From NCBI GenBank assembly GCA_009691105.1, contig SHVU01000020.1, positions 1 through 33,235 of the forward strand: 33,235 nucleotides of DNA. The letters run 5' to 3'. The notes beneath the pieces were generated by a model that was not told where the DNA came from, ran no database searches, and saw only the letters and a list, made by a program, of their open reading frames with translations. How positions within the stretch are numbered: position 1 is the first letter of the stretch; each line of letters opens with the position of its first letter. The stretch comes from Rhodospirillales bacterium (GTDB lineage Bacteria; Pseudomonadota; Alphaproteobacteria; Rhodospirillales; SHVU01). Below, piece by piece: positions 15,312-23,818 of this stretch. The position numbers and the translations under genes were made by a program.

Positions 15312-16538
15312 ATGGCTAAGAAAAGCGCCGTCAAAAAGATCGTGCTCGCCTATTCCGGTGGGCTCGACACCTCGGTCATCCTTCGATGGCTGCAGGAAAC
15401 CTACGGCGCCGAGATCGTCACCTTCACGGCCGACATCGGCCAGGGCGAGGAGCTGGAACCGGCCCGCAAGAAAGCCGAGCTGCTGGGCGTCAAATCGATC
15501 TTCATCGAGGACCTGAAGGACGAATTCGTCCGCGAGTACGTCTTCCCGATGTTCCGCGCCAACGCGCTGTACGAAGGGATGTACCTGCTGGGCACCTCCA
15601 TCGCCCGACCCTTGATCGCCAAGCGTCAGATCGAGATCGCCAAGCAAGTCGGCGCCGATGCCGTCGCCCATGGCGCGACCGGCAAAGGCAATGACCAGGT
15701 CCGCTTCGAGCTTACCTATTACGCGTTGAAGCCTGACATTCATGTCGTGGCGCCGTGGCGCGAGTGGGAGCTGAATTCGCGCACCGCGCTGCTCGATTAC
15801 GCGCGCAAACACCAGATCCAGATTGCCGTCGATAAGGCGGGCGAGCCGCCCTATTCCATGGACGCGAACCTCCTGCACATTTCCTACGAGGGAAAAGCGC
15901 TGGAGGATCCGTGGATCGAGCCCGATCAGTCGATGTACCGGATGACCGTCGCGCCTGAGAAAGCGCCCGACCGCGCCACCTATGTCGAAGTTGAATTCGA
16001 AGGCGGCGATCCTGTCGCCGTCGACGGCAAGAAACTCGGACCTGCCGCCTTGCTTGCGCAACTCAATAAGATCGGCGGCGCCAATGGCGTCGGCCGCCTC
16101 GACTTGGTCGAGAACCGCTACGTCGGCATGAAATCCCGCGGCGTCTACGAGACACCGGGCGGCACTCTGCTGCACTACGCGCGCCGCGCCGTTGAGAGTC
16201 TCACGCTCGATCGCGGCGCTCTTCACCTGAAAGACGAACTGATGCCGCGCTATGCCGAGCTCGTTTACAACGGCTTCTGGTTCTCACCGGAGCGAACGAT
16301 GCTGCAGGCGGCGATCGACGCCAGCCAGACGAACGTCAACGGTACGGCACGGCTGAAGCTTTATCGCGGCTCGGTGATCGTTGCCGGCCGGAAGTCACCG
16401 ACCAGCCTCTATCGCCAGGACATTGTCACGTTTGAGGCCGACTCGGTCTACGACCAGCGCGATGCCGAAGGCTTCATCAAGCTCAACGCCTTGCGCCTTC
16501 GCTTGGCCGCGGCGGCAAAGAACGCCCGAAAGTCGTAG
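15312..16538 (+). CDS. argG: Argininosuccinate synthase
   Basis: This 408-residue enzyme condenses citrulline and aspartate with ATP to argininosuccinate, the penultimate step of arginine synthesis. The ATP-pyrophosphatase P-loop [10 protein letters not shown] is near residue 12. [25 protein letters not shown] (citrulline/aspartate contact region) and the [13 protein letters not shown] segment are diagnostic. Length and start (GAGG ribosome-binding site, ATG) fit the family. Only 3 bases separate its stop from the convergent Sir2-UDG chimera. No other arginine gene is nearby. Confidence 0.98.
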   Translation: MAKKSAVKKIVLAYSGGLDTSVILRWLQETYGAEIVTFTADIGQGEELEPARKKAELLGVKSIFIEDLKDEFVREYVFPMFRANALYEGMYLLGTSIARPLIAKRQIEIAKQVGADAVAHGATGKGNDQVRFELTYYALKPDIHVVAPWREWELNSRTALLDYARKHQIQIAVDKAGEPPYSMDANLLHISYEGKALEDPWIEPDQSMYRMTVAPEKAPDRATYVEVEFEGGDPVAVDGKKLGPAALLAQLNKIGGANGVGRLDLVENRYVGMKSRGVYETPGGTLLHYARRAVESLTLDRGALHLKDELMPRYAELVYNGFWFSPERTMLQAAIDASQTNVNGTARLKLYRGSVIVAGRKSPTSLYRQDIVTFEADSVYDQRDAEGFIKLNALRLRLAAAAKNARKS

Positions 16539-16541
16539 GAG

Positions 16542-17069
16542 CTAGGCGGCGAGCATCTTCTTTACCCGCCGCCACAAATCCGGGACCAGCTCGGCCTCGA
16601 ACCACGGGCTGCGCTTGAGCCAGCCCGTGGTTCGCCAACTTGGATGCGGCGTCGGCAGGAACTCCGGCAGATAGTCGCGCCAGGCCACGACATGGCCGCA
16701 CGGCGCGCAGCGCGCTTTGAGCATGTCGCCATGCATATGGATGACGTTCCGGCTGCCGGCGCGTTCGTGGAGATCGTCGATGTTCTGCGTAACGATCAGG
16801 ACCTCGCCCGGCCATTCAATCTCGAGACGGTCGAGCGCCGCATGAGCGGAATTGGCGTGCACCTCCGCCGAAAGCAACCGGCGACGCCGCGCGTTGTAGA
16901 AAGCGTGGACGCGGTCGGGATCGCGGCGGAAGGCATCGGGCGTCGCCACGTCCTCGATCCGCACCGTCGCCCAAATTCCGTCGGCGTCGCGAAAGGTGCT
17001 GAGGCCGGACTCTTTCGAGATGCCGGCCCCGGTCAGGACAACGATCGTACCGGTGTTCGGAATTTTCAT
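16542..17069 (-). pseudogene. Chimera: Sir2 deacylase N-terminal part joined to a uracil-DNA-glycosylase C-terminal tail
   Basis: The 175-codon frame begins as a class III sirtuin: GAGISKESGLSTFRD (14-28), the Tyr58/Arg61 pair in FYNARR that favours succinyl-lysine, TQNIDDLHERAG (95-106), catalytic His113 in MHG, and one zinc CAPC pair (121-124). From about residue 128 (AWRDYLPEFLPTPHPSWRTT, then GWLKRSPWFEAELVPDL) it instead matches the C-terminal end of short family-4-like uracil-DNA glycosylases, including the HPS motif. The second zinc pair and the C-terminal NAD-binding half are missing, as is most of the UDG. I infer an in-frame deletion that joined two neighbouring genes. The ATG at 17069 gives the normal sirtuin start. 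Confidence 0.8.
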
Positions 17070-17090
17070 GGGCGACGCGTCGGCTCCATC

Positions 17091-17119
17091 TTGTCGGAGC
17101 GATCCGGGTTCATGATAAT
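17091..17119 (+). promoter_or_regulatory. Putative promoter giving a leaderless phosphatase message
   Basis: TTGTCG (17091-17096) and GATAAT (17114-17119) with a 17-base spacer place the expected start site at or next to the ATG at 17126. No Shine-Dalgarno sequence lies between. Confidence 0.5.
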
Positions 17120-17125
17120 CCATCC

Positions 17126-17623
17126 ATGGCGAACGCAAAAAACACGACCGACGTCGGCGTCATTTTCGTCTGTCTCGGGAACATCTGTCGTTCGCCGACG
17201 GCGCTTGGAATCTTTCGGGGCCTGGGGGCGCGCGACAATCTTTCCGATCGGATCATCACCGACTCGGCCGGGACGAGCAGCTTTCACCTCGGCGATCCGC
17301 CCGATCCTCGTTCGATCGCAACGGCACGCGAGCGCGGCATCGATTTGACGTCGTTCCGCTCGCGCCAAGCCAAGGCCGCCGACTTCCAACGCTTCCGTTA
17401 TGTAGTCGCCATGGACCGGCAAAACCACCGCGACCTAGCGCGGCTCTGTCCGGCCGGCGCGGAAAGCCGTCTCGGCCTCTTGCTTGATTACGCGCCGGGT
17501 CTTGGCCAGGACGTTCCCGATCCTTATCTCGGCGCCGACGGTTTCTATCGGGTCTATGACTTGATCGAGGCCGGCTGCGAAGGGCTTCTCGCCCACATTC
17601 GCCGCACCCATTTCACGGTCTAG
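17126..17623 (+). CDS. Low-molecular-weight protein-tyrosine phosphatase
   Basis: A 165-residue cysteine phosphatase has P-loop CLGNICRS: nucleophile Cys16 and Arg22. The general acid is Asp132 in PDPYLG. DSAGTSSFHLG and VVAMDRQN are typical of the family. It hydrolyses aryl or protein phosphotyrosine, or low-molecular-weight phosphates. The residue after SPTA is Leu where most members have Glu. There is no Shine-Dalgarno before the ATG; a promoter-like pair just upstream suggests a leaderless transcript. It is divergent from the Sir2-UDG chimera, and its TAG overlaps the convergent thpR stop. Confidence 0.95.
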   Translation: MANAKNTTDVGVIFVCLGNICRSPTALGIFRGLGARDNLSDRIITDSAGTSSFHLGDPPDPRSIATARERGIDLTSFRSRQAKAADFQRFRYVVAMDRQNHRDLARLCPAGAESRLGLLLDYAPGLGQDVPDPYLGADGFYRVYDLIEAGCEGLLAHIRRTHFTV

Positions 17624-18165
17624 GGCGCGCCCCCGACCAGCGGATAATCGGCCAGCGCCTGATAGCGCGAGCCGTCCTTGCCGATGAAGCTTCTGAACAG
17701 CGTGAACTGATCAACTGGAAAGGGACCGGCCGCGAAGGTGTTGTGGCGCTGGATGTATTCGGCCACCGCCTCGACCGGCGCCCCATCGAGGCGGGCCAGG
17801 GTCACGTGCGGCGTGAATTTGCGGCGCTCGGGCTCGAAGCCGGCGCGGACGATGGCCGATTCGACCTTGTCGGCGAGATGGATCAGGACATCGGAACGAT
17901 CGAGCCCCGCCCACACGGCGCGCATCTTGCGCCCGGAGCCGAAGTTGCCGATTCCCGAAAGCCGCAGCTCGAAGGCCAGGGCCAGGATGTCGGCGAGAGC
18001 CTCGTGAATATTTTCGGCGCGTCCGCCGTCGGTCTCGCCAATGAAGCGCAGGGTGATATGCGCACCTTCCAGCGCCACCCATCGTGCGCCGGGAAGACCC
18101 GATTGAAGTTCGTCGAGGCGATCATGAATATCGGCGGGAAGCGCGATACCGACGAAGAGCCGCAT
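17620..18165 (-). CDS. thpR: RNA 2',3'-cyclic phosphodiesterase (ThpR/LigT family)
   Basis: This 181-residue 2H phosphoesterase has both HxTx motifs, HITLRF (about residue 37) and HVTLAR (about residue 121), which form the active site that opens RNA 2',3'-cyclic phosphates. It begins MRLFVGIALPADI, the usual start; the longer frame to 18321 is low-quality sequence overlapping the MFS gene. The MFS stop is 14 bases upstream on the same strand, so the two are probably cotranscribed. The stop codon shares CTAG with the convergent phosphatase gene. Confidence 0.94.
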   Translation of the reverse strand: MRLFVGIALPADIHDRLDELQSGLPGARWVALEGAHITLRFIGETDGGRAENIHEALADILALAFELRLSGIGNFGSGRKMRAVWAGLDRSDVLIHLADKVESAIVRAGFEPERRKFTPHVTLARLDGAPVEAVAEYIQRHNTFAAGPFPVDQFTLFRSFIGKDGSRYQALADYPLVGGAP

Positions 18166-18179
18166 GACCGAGACCGGCG

Positions 18180-19379
18180 TTAGGCGGGACGCGGCGCCAA
18201 GCGCAAAGGCCGCTCGACGATCGGCAAATGAATGAGCGCCGCAGCGAGCCCAAGGCCGATGGAGATCCACCACACCAGGTCGTAGCTGCCGGTCCGATCG
18301 AAGGCGAGGCCGCCGAGCCACACGCCGACGAAGCTGCCGAGCTGGTGGCTAAGGAAGACGATCCCGAGCAACGTGCCCATGTAGCGCACGCCGAAGATAT
18401 GGGCGACAAGGCCGCTGGTGAGCGGCACGGTGCCAAGCCAAAGAAGACCGACGGAGGCGGCGAAGACCATCACCGTCAGCGGCGTCTTCGGCGCGACAAG
18501 GAAAATTGCGATGACCACGGCGCGGGCGGCGTAGAAGGCGCTGAGCAGATATTTCCGCGAGAAGCGATCGCCGAGCGCGCCTGCGCCCCAGGTCCCGATG
18601 ATGTTGAAAAAGCCGATCAGGGCCAGCGACGTCGCGCCAAGCGTTGCCGGAAATCCGGAGTCCGCGAGATACGCCGGGAAATGGACGGCGACGAAGACGA
18701 CCTGAAAGCCGCAGACGAAGAAGCCGAGCGTCAGATACCGGAAGCTCGGATTGGCCGCGGCTTCGGCGAGCGCCGCCTTGAGACTGACCGCCTCGCCGCC
18801 GCCCGGATTGGCGGACGACGGACGACCGGCCACGAAGACGGCCAACGGCGCCATCAGGAGCGAAACCAGTGCGAGTTGCAGCAGCGCGCCGCGCCAGCCC
18901 GCGGCTTCGATCAAGGCCTGGCCGAACGGCGCGATGGCGAACTGACCGACAGAGCCACCGGCGCTGGCGATTCCCAACGCCATGCCGCGGCGTTCCGGCG
19001 CCACCAGACGTCCGACCGCGCCCAGCACCACGGCGAAGCCACCGGCGGCGACACCGAAGCCGATCAGAATTCCGCCGCCGACGTTCAACAGCAGCGGACC
19101 GCTCGCATTCGACATCAGGACGAGGCCGATGGCGTAGACGATGCCGCCCACGGCCACGACCCGGCCCGCGCCAAAACGATCCGCGACCATGCCGAGGAAC
19201 GGCTGGAAGACGCCCCACAACAGATTCTGGATCGCCATGGCGAAGGCGAAGGTCTGGCGCCCCATGCCAAGCTCGGAGGTCATCGCCGGAAGGAACAGGC
19301 CGAGGCTTTGGCGCGTTCCGAGCGCGACGCCGAGGATAGCCCCGGCCCCGAGGACGATGACGACGAAGGAGCGCTTCAT
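18180..19379 (-). CDS. Major facilitator superfamily transporter
   Basis: A 399-residue protein with about 12 hydrophobic segments in two six-helix halves. The cytoplasmic loop motif GMVADRFGAGR (residues 63-73) and its second-half counterpart GALGDRFSRK mark the MFS fold. The GTRQSLGLFLPAMTSELG opening is seen in the OFA/monocarboxylate-like and YbfB-like branches. The substrate cannot be assigned. An AGAAGGA ribosome-binding site precedes the ATG. It reads directly into thpR. A strong hairpin just upstream insulates it from the DUF1127 gene. Confidence 0.9.
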   Translation of the reverse strand: MKRSFVVIVLGAGAILGVALGTRQSLGLFLPAMTSELGMGRQTFAFAMAIQNLLWGVFQPFLGMVADRFGAGRVVAVGGIVYAIGLVLMSNASGPLLLNVGGGILIGFGVAAGGFAVVLGAVGRLVAPERRGMALGIASAGGSVGQFAIAPFGQALIEAAGWRGALLQLALVSLLMAPLAVFVAGRPSSANPGGGEAVSLKAALAEAAANPSFRYLTLGFFVCGFQVVFVAVHFPAYLADSGFPATLGATSLALIGFFNIIGTWGAGALGDRFSRKYLLSAFYAARAVVIAIFLVAPKTPLTVMVFAASVGLLWLGTVPLTSGLVAHIFGVRYMGTLLGIVFLSHQLGSFVGVWLGGLAFDRTGSYDLVWWISIGLGLAAALIHLPIVERPLRLAPRPA

Positions 19380-19400
19380 GATCCTTCTCCGCGGCGAAAT

Positions 19401-19429
19401 CGAAAGCGGGGCTCGAGGCCCCGCTTTCG
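19401..19429 (-). terminator. Intrinsic terminator of the DUF1127 gene
   Basis: A perfect 12-bp inverted repeat (cgaaagcggggc / gccccgctttcg) with a 5-base loop lies about 30 bases after the DUF1127 stop on the minus strand. The minus-strand 3' arm ends in GCTTTCG, with only a short T tract. Confidence 0.75.
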
Positions 19430-19457
19430 CTCTACCACAGCCCCGGGGAGGCTGTCG

Positions 19458-19679
19458 CTATGGCCGCCAGAAAGGTTTGCCGGACTCCCGGGCGACGTCG
19501 GCGCGCGTCAGGCCGACGTCTTTCAGCATCCAGTCATCGATCTGGCCAAGCCGGTGGCGCGAGGTGGCTCGGTCTTCCCAGAGAGCGATTTGGTCGACAA
19601 GGCCGCGGACTGCGGCCCGGGCCTTGGAGGCGACCGATGCGGCGAGACCGAGAGAATAAGCCCTGTTTATGACGCTCAT
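19458..19679 (-). CDS. DUF1127 (YjiS-like) small protein
   Basis: A 73-residue protein whose C-terminal half is the DUF1127 motif: alternating charged residues then RLGQIDDWMLKDVGLTRADV and a short tail. Some members bind RNA or influence phosphate and metabolite uptake, but most are uncharacterised. A GGAGC ribosome-binding site precedes the ATG. It is divergent from a LysR-type regulator across a 141-base AT-richer gap, and ends at a strong terminator, so it is probably a single-gene transcript under that regulator's control. Confidence 0.92.
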   Translation of the reverse strand: MSVINRAYSLGLAASVASKARAAVRGLVDQIALWEDRATSRHRLGQIDDWMLKDVGLTRADVARESGKPFWRP

Positions 19680-19820
19680 GACTGTCTGCTCCTGCTTCGA
19701 AGCTTGGAATCCCCATGTGTTACAAGATGAGTTGCCCTCGTATCCTCCGTTGACAGTAGGCCCACAAACGATATGTTTTTCATGAATCGCATTAGTATTT
19801 CTTATCGATAGGTCCGCGCC
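19680..19820. promoter_or_regulatory. Divergent regulatory region, DUF1127 gene / LysR gene
   Basis: This gap is richer in A/T than its surroundings. On the plus strand TTGACA (19750-19755) and TATGTT (19772-19777), spacer 16, form a good sigma-70 promoter for the LysR gene. On the minus strand TTGTGG and GATACG (spacer 17) are a weaker candidate for the DUF1127 gene. An imperfect inverted repeat (cgatatg, ttttt, catgaatcg) with a T-N11-A pattern (T19774, A19786) overlaps the plus-strand -10 and is a candidate LysR-type operator. Confidence 0.5.
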
Positions 19821-20828
19821 ATGCCCGGTCACCTGCCGCTCAACGCGTTTCGGGTCTTCGAGGCCGCGGCCCGCCACCTCAGCTTTACCCGCGCCGCGCG
19901 CGAGCTGAACGTCACCCAGGCGGCCGTCAGCCATCAGATCAAAGCGCTCGAGGCCTATCTGAAAGTGCAGTTGTTCCAGCGCTTCAACCGCTCGCTTGGC
20001 CTGACCGAGGACGGGCGAAAGCTGGTCATCCCGGTGCGCGATTCCCTCGAGCGCCTCGAACGCGCCGTCGAACACATCCACAGCCGCGGCACGCAGCGTC
20101 TGACCGTGTCGATACTGCCGTCGTTCGCGACCAAGTGGCTGGTGCCGCGCCTCGGGCGGTTTCGCCAGGCCCATCCCGAGATCGATATTCTGATCAGTCC
20201 GTCGATCCACACCGTCGATTTCAGCCGCGAGCCCGTCGACGTCGCGTTGCGGTACGGGCTCGGCCGCTATGCGGGACTACGCACGACATTCCTGTTCAGT
20301 GAAGACGTCTTTCCGGTGTGCAGCCCGAAGCTCCTCGACGGAACGCCGCCGTTGCGCCACCCCGACGACTTGCGCCTGCACACGCTTCTGCACGACGACG
20401 GCCCGGACGAATGGCGGATGTGGCTGAAGGCGGTGAAAGTCCACGGCATCGAACCCGATCGCGGTCCGATGTTCACCGACTCGGCGATGCTGATTCAGGC
20501 AGCGCTCGACGGCCAGGGCGTGGCGCTGGGACGCAGCGTTCTTGTCGCCCACGACTTGGCGGCGGGGCGGCTGGTCAGACCCTTCGCGATCAGCAGCCTG
20601 TCACGGCCGTTTGCCTATTACGCCGTGGCCCCCGAAGCCACCGCCGACCGGCCGAAGGTCGTGGCGTTTCGCGAATGGCTTTTGTCCGAGGCGCGCCTGA
20701 CGCCGACGACGACCGAGCCGCCCTTTTCATCCCGGTGGCCGGTCATGGCGCGGTCCGGAAAGGCCATCCCGCATCTCGGCATGCCCGAGAGCATCCGAGA
20801 GAAAAAGCGGACCCGGACTAGCTCGTAA
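19821..20828 (+). CDS. LysR-type transcriptional regulator, GcvA-like
   Basis: This 335-residue protein has an N-terminal winged helix-turn-helix (FTRAARELNVTQAAVSHQIK, about residues 24-43) and a type-2 periplasmic-binding-like effector domain. The LPLNAFRVFEAAARH opening and the VDVALRYGLGRYAGL segment are those of the GcvA branch. It carries about 35 extra residues at the C-terminus (after WLLSEA). Divergent orientation suggests that it controls the DUF1127 gene, and perhaps itself. In Brucella the LysR regulator VtlR controls small DUF1127 proteins, a useful parallel. Its 3' end overlaps the convergent acetoacetyl-CoA synthetase gene by 11 bases. Confidence 0.93.
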   Translation: MPGHLPLNAFRVFEAAARHLSFTRAARELNVTQAAVSHQIKALEAYLKVQLFQRFNRSLGLTEDGRKLVIPVRDSLERLERAVEHIHSRGTQRLTVSILPSFATKWLVPRLGRFRQAHPEIDILISPSIHTVDFSREPVDVALRYGLGRYAGLRTTFLFSEDVFPVCSPKLLDGTPPLRHPDDLRLHTLLHDDGPDEWRMWLKAVKVHGIEPDRGPMFTDSAMLIQAALDGQGVALGRSVLVAHDLAAGRLVRPFAISSLSRPFAYYAVAPEATADRPKVVAFREWLLSEARLTPTTTEPPFSSRWPVMARSGKAIPHLGMPESIREKKRTRTSS

Positions 20829-22770
20829 GCTCGGGCCGATCCTTGAAGTGCTCGAGGGCTTCGGGATTGGCCAGTGCCTCGCGGTTCTTCACCGGCTGGC
20901 CATGGACGACGGCGCGCACCGCAAGCTCGGTAATCTTGCCAGACTTGGTGCGCGGGATGTCAGCGACCTGGATGATCCGCGCCGGGACATGACGCGGCGT
21001 CGCGTTGGCGCGGATCTGGCGCTTGATCTTCTCGATGAGCGACGTGTCGAGCTTAAGCCCCGGGCGCAGCACGACGAACAAGATGATCCGTGTGTCGTCT
21101 TCCCAATCCTGGCCGATGGCGAGGCTCTCGACGACTTCGGGTAACTGCTCGACGGGACGATAGATCTCCGCCGTGCCGATCCGCACGCCGCCCGGCTTCA
21201 AAGTCGCGTCGGAGCGGCCGTAGATGATCATGCCGTCGTGATCGGTCAGCTCGACCCAATCGCCGTGGTGCCAGACACCGGGGAACCGCTCGAAATACGC
21301 GGCGTGATATTTGGCACCGTCGGGATCGTTCCAGAATCCGACCGGCATCGAAGGAAAGGGTTTCGTGCAGACCAGTTCGCCCTTCTGCTTGCGGATCGGC
21401 TGGCCGGTATCGTCGAAGACATCGACGGCGACGCCAAAGGCACGGGTTTGAATCTCGCCACGCCACACCGGCAAGGTCGGATCGCCAAGCACGAAGCAGC
21501 CAACGATATCCGTGCCGCCCGAGATCGAAGCCAGGTGAACGTCCGACTTGATGGACCGATAGACGAAGTCGAAGGTTTCAGGCGCCAGCGGTGAGCCGGT
21601 CGAACAGATCGTCCGGAGCGTGTCGAGGCGATGGGTTTCGATCGGGGCGAGACCGGCCTTGCGGACGGCATCGAGATACTTGGCCGAGGTCCCGAACAAC
21701 GTCATCGCCTCGGCATCAGCGAAATCAAACAGCGTCTTCGGATCGGGATGGAACGGCGCGCCGTCGTAAAGAAGCAACGTCGCCTCGCAGGCCAGGGCCG
21801 AGACCTGCCAGTTCCACATCATCCAGCCGGTCGTCGTCGCGTAGAACACCCGATCGTCCGGCTTCACGTCGCAGTGCAGAAGATGTTCGGCGAGATGCTT
21901 GAGGAGCGTTCCGCCGGCTCCGTGGACGATGCACTTCGGCACGCCCGTGGTCCCCGACGAGAACAAGATATAGAGCGGATGGTTGAACGGCCGCCGCACG
22001 AAGCTGATCTCTTCCAACAGATACGGCGCGATGGCGTCGGCGAGCATTTGGCCGCCACGGATTCCGGCGAGTGACGGCTGGGCCCGCGTATACGGAACGA
22101 TGATCGTTTCGATGACCGACGGTAGGCCGCGGACGATGGTGCCGATCCGCTCCATCTGGTCGAAGACCTGGCCGTTGTAGAGATAGCCTTCGGAGGCGAT
22201 CAGGATCTTGGGCGCGATCTGGCCGAAACGATCGAGCACGCCGGCGACGCCGAAGTCGGGCGAGCAGGACGCCCAGACCGCGCCGATGGCATGAGTCGCG
22301 AGCGCCCCGATCACCGCTTCCGGCGTGTTCGGCATGTAGCCGGCGACGCGATCGCCGGGATTGACGCCTGCCGCGCGCAAGGCCCCGGCGAGGCCCGCGA
22401 CCTGGATGTAGAGCTCGGCGTGGCTAATCCGGCGACGGATCGTGTCCTCGCCCCAGAAGACGATGGCGTCGGCGTGATCGCGGCGGCGCAAAAGATTTTC
22501 GGCGTAGTTCAGCGTGGCGTTGGGGAACCACCGGGCGCCGGGCATCTGGTCGGCGTCGGCCAGCACGGTCTCGCCCCAGGTCCCGGCGATGACGCCGGCG
22601 AAATCTTTCAGCGAGACCCAGAATTTCTCCGGCGCCTCGACCGAGAAACGATAGAGGGCGCGGGTATCGGCAAGCGTGACGCCCCAATCGGCGTGAAGGG
22701 CCGCGAGGAACCGCGTTACGGTCGCTTCGCTGACGCGGTCGGCAGTCGGTTTCCAGAGCGGTTTGGTCAC
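20818..22770 (-). CDS. Acetoacetate-CoA ligase (acetoacetyl-CoA synthetase)
   Basis: This 650-residue ANL-superfamily enzyme activates acetoacetate with ATP and CoA. An N-terminal ACAS-type domain is followed by the phosphate-binding loop ILFSSGTTGVPKCIVHGAGG, the adenylation motif YGRSDATLKPGGVRIG and the C-terminal lysine motif PRTKSGKITELAVRAVVHGQ. The VHGAGGTLLKHLAEH and GWMMWNW segments separate it from acetyl-CoA synthetases. GTG at 22770 (TKPLWKPTADRV) is the likely start; the frame extends to 22845 with non-family Arg-rich sequence. A role in ketone-body or polyhydroxybutyrate use is likely from the family. Confidence 0.95.
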   Translation of the reverse strand: MTKPLWKPTADRVSEATVTRFLAALHADWGVTLADTRALYRFSVEAPEKFWVSLKDFAGVIAGTWGETVLADADQMPGARWFPNATLNYAENLLRRRDHADAIVFWGEDTIRRRISHAELYIQVAGLAGALRAAGVNPGDRVAGYMPNTPEAVIGALATHAIGAVWASCSPDFGVAGVLDRFGQIAPKILIASEGYLYNGQVFDQMERIGTIVRGLPSVIETIIVPYTRAQPSLAGIRGGQMLADAIAPYLLEEISFVRRPFNHPLYILFSSGTTGVPKCIVHGAGGTLLKHLAEHLLHCDVKPDDRVFYATTTGWMMWNWQVSALACEATLLLYDGAPFHPDPKTLFDFADAEAMTLFGTSAKYLDAVRKAGLAPIETHRLDTLRTICSTGSPLAPETFDFVYRSIKSDVHLASISGGTDIVGCFVLGDPTLPVWRGEIQTRAFGVAVDVFDDTGQPIRKQKGELVCTKPFPSMPVGFWNDPDGAKYHAAYFERFPGVWHHGDWVELTDHDGMIIYGRSDATLKPGGVRIGTAEIYRPVEQLPEVVESLAIGQDWEDDTRIILFVVLRPGLKLDTSLIEKIKRQIRANATPRHVPARIIQVADIPRTKSGKITELAVRAVVHGQPVKNREALANPEALEHFKDRPELTS

Positions 22771-22893
22771 GGCCTGGCGGTTTGAGGGGCGGGTCCCGAG
22801 GCCGAGAAGTATGCGAACCCGCGGCGGGCGACGCAACCCGGCCATGTCGGTCGCCGGCTTCCGTCGACGCCCGAACCCCTCTAATGTCGGCGG

Positions 22894-23811
22894 ATGCCCA
22901 GCCCTGCTTCTTCGACCACGGCTTCGGGCCTCTCCGGCGCCGTCCGTGGTCCGCTGTGGATGCTGTCGTTCTGTTTCTTCCTATCATCCCAGGCGATCTT
23001 CATCCGTCACTTGGCGGCCGATCTTCATCCTTTCGAGATCGTCTTCTTCCGCAATGTCTTCGGCATAGCGTTCCTGATGCCGCTGCTGTGGCAGGTCGGC
23101 CTCGCGGCGATGCGGATCACGCGCTACAAGATGTACGCCTTGGCGACGCTCTTCGCCGCGACCGGGCCGTTCTTCTGGTACTGGTCCGTCGCCATGATGC
23201 CCATGGCCGACATGATCGCGCTGACGTTCCTGTCGCCGGTCTTCTCCAGCATTGTCGCCATCTTCCTGTTCCGTGAAGGCTTCGATCCGCGCCGTCTGGG
23301 CGCGATCGCCGTCGGTTTCATCGGCGCCATGATCATCTTGAGGCCCGGCATTGCGGTAATTTCGGCGCCGGCCTGGATCGCCCTCATCGCCACCTTCTGC
23401 ATCGCCAGCGGTGCGCTGACGTTGCGCGCCCTCTCCCGCACCGACTCCTCCGACGTCATCGTCCTGTGGACGGCGGCTTTCGCCGTCCCAATCTCGGCGG
23501 TGCCGGCAGCCTTCGTCTGGACCGGGCCGGCGCTGGAAAGCATCGGCTGGCTCGTCGGTGTGGCGCTCGCGGCCATGCTCGCGCAGATCTCCTGGGTGCG
23601 ATCGCTGGCCGCCGCCCCGGTCTCGGCGGTGATGCCGTTCAACTTTGCCAAGCTGCCGATCGCCGCCTTCTTCGGGTTTGTATTCTTCGCCGAGGAGCCC
23701 GATCACTACACCTGGATCGGCGCCGCGGTGATTTTCGCCGCCACTCTCTATATCGGCCAGTACGAGGCCCGGGCCGCCCAGGCCCGTCGCGCCCTCAGCG
23801 ACGCCGACTGA
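22894..23811 (+). CDS. EamA/DMT-superfamily transporter 1
   Basis: A 305-residue protein with about ten hydrophobic segments in two EamA repeats, starting near PLWMLSFCFFLSSQAIFIRH. Repeat ends include LTFLSPVFSSIVAIFLF and VMPFNFAKLPIAAFFGFVFF, the conserved EamA helices. The substrate is unknown; members export amino acids, nucleosides or other metabolites. Seven bases separate it from a second EamA gene, so they form an operon. The ATG has no Shine-Dalgarno; a TAATGT hexamer sits 6 bases before it. It is divergent from the acetoacetyl-CoA synthetase gene. Confidence 0.92.
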   Translation: MPSPASSTTASGLSGAVRGPLWMLSFCFFLSSQAIFIRHLAADLHPFEIVFFRNVFGIAFLMPLLWQVGLAAMRITRYKMYALATLFAATGPFFWYWSVAMMPMADMIALTFLSPVFSSIVAIFLFREGFDPRRLGAIAVGFIGAMIILRPGIAVISAPAWIALIATFCIASGALTLRALSRTDSSDVIVLWTAAFAVPISAVPAAFVWTGPALESIGWLVGVALAAMLAQISWVRSLAAAPVSAVMPFNFAKLPIAAFFGFVFFAEEPDHYTWIGAAVIFAATLYIGQYEARAAQARRALSDAD

Positions 23812-23818
23812 GCCAAGC

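Noticed and set aside
18228-19730. A 500-codon plus-strand frame antisense to the MFS transporter
   Set aside because: Low-complexity charged sequence with no recognisable domain; the opposite strand encodes a clear 12-helix transporter.
22771-22845. 25-codon N-terminal extension of the acetoacetyl-CoA synthetase
   Set aside because: Arg/Pro-rich sequence not found in the family; the GTG at 22770 gives the normal start and length.
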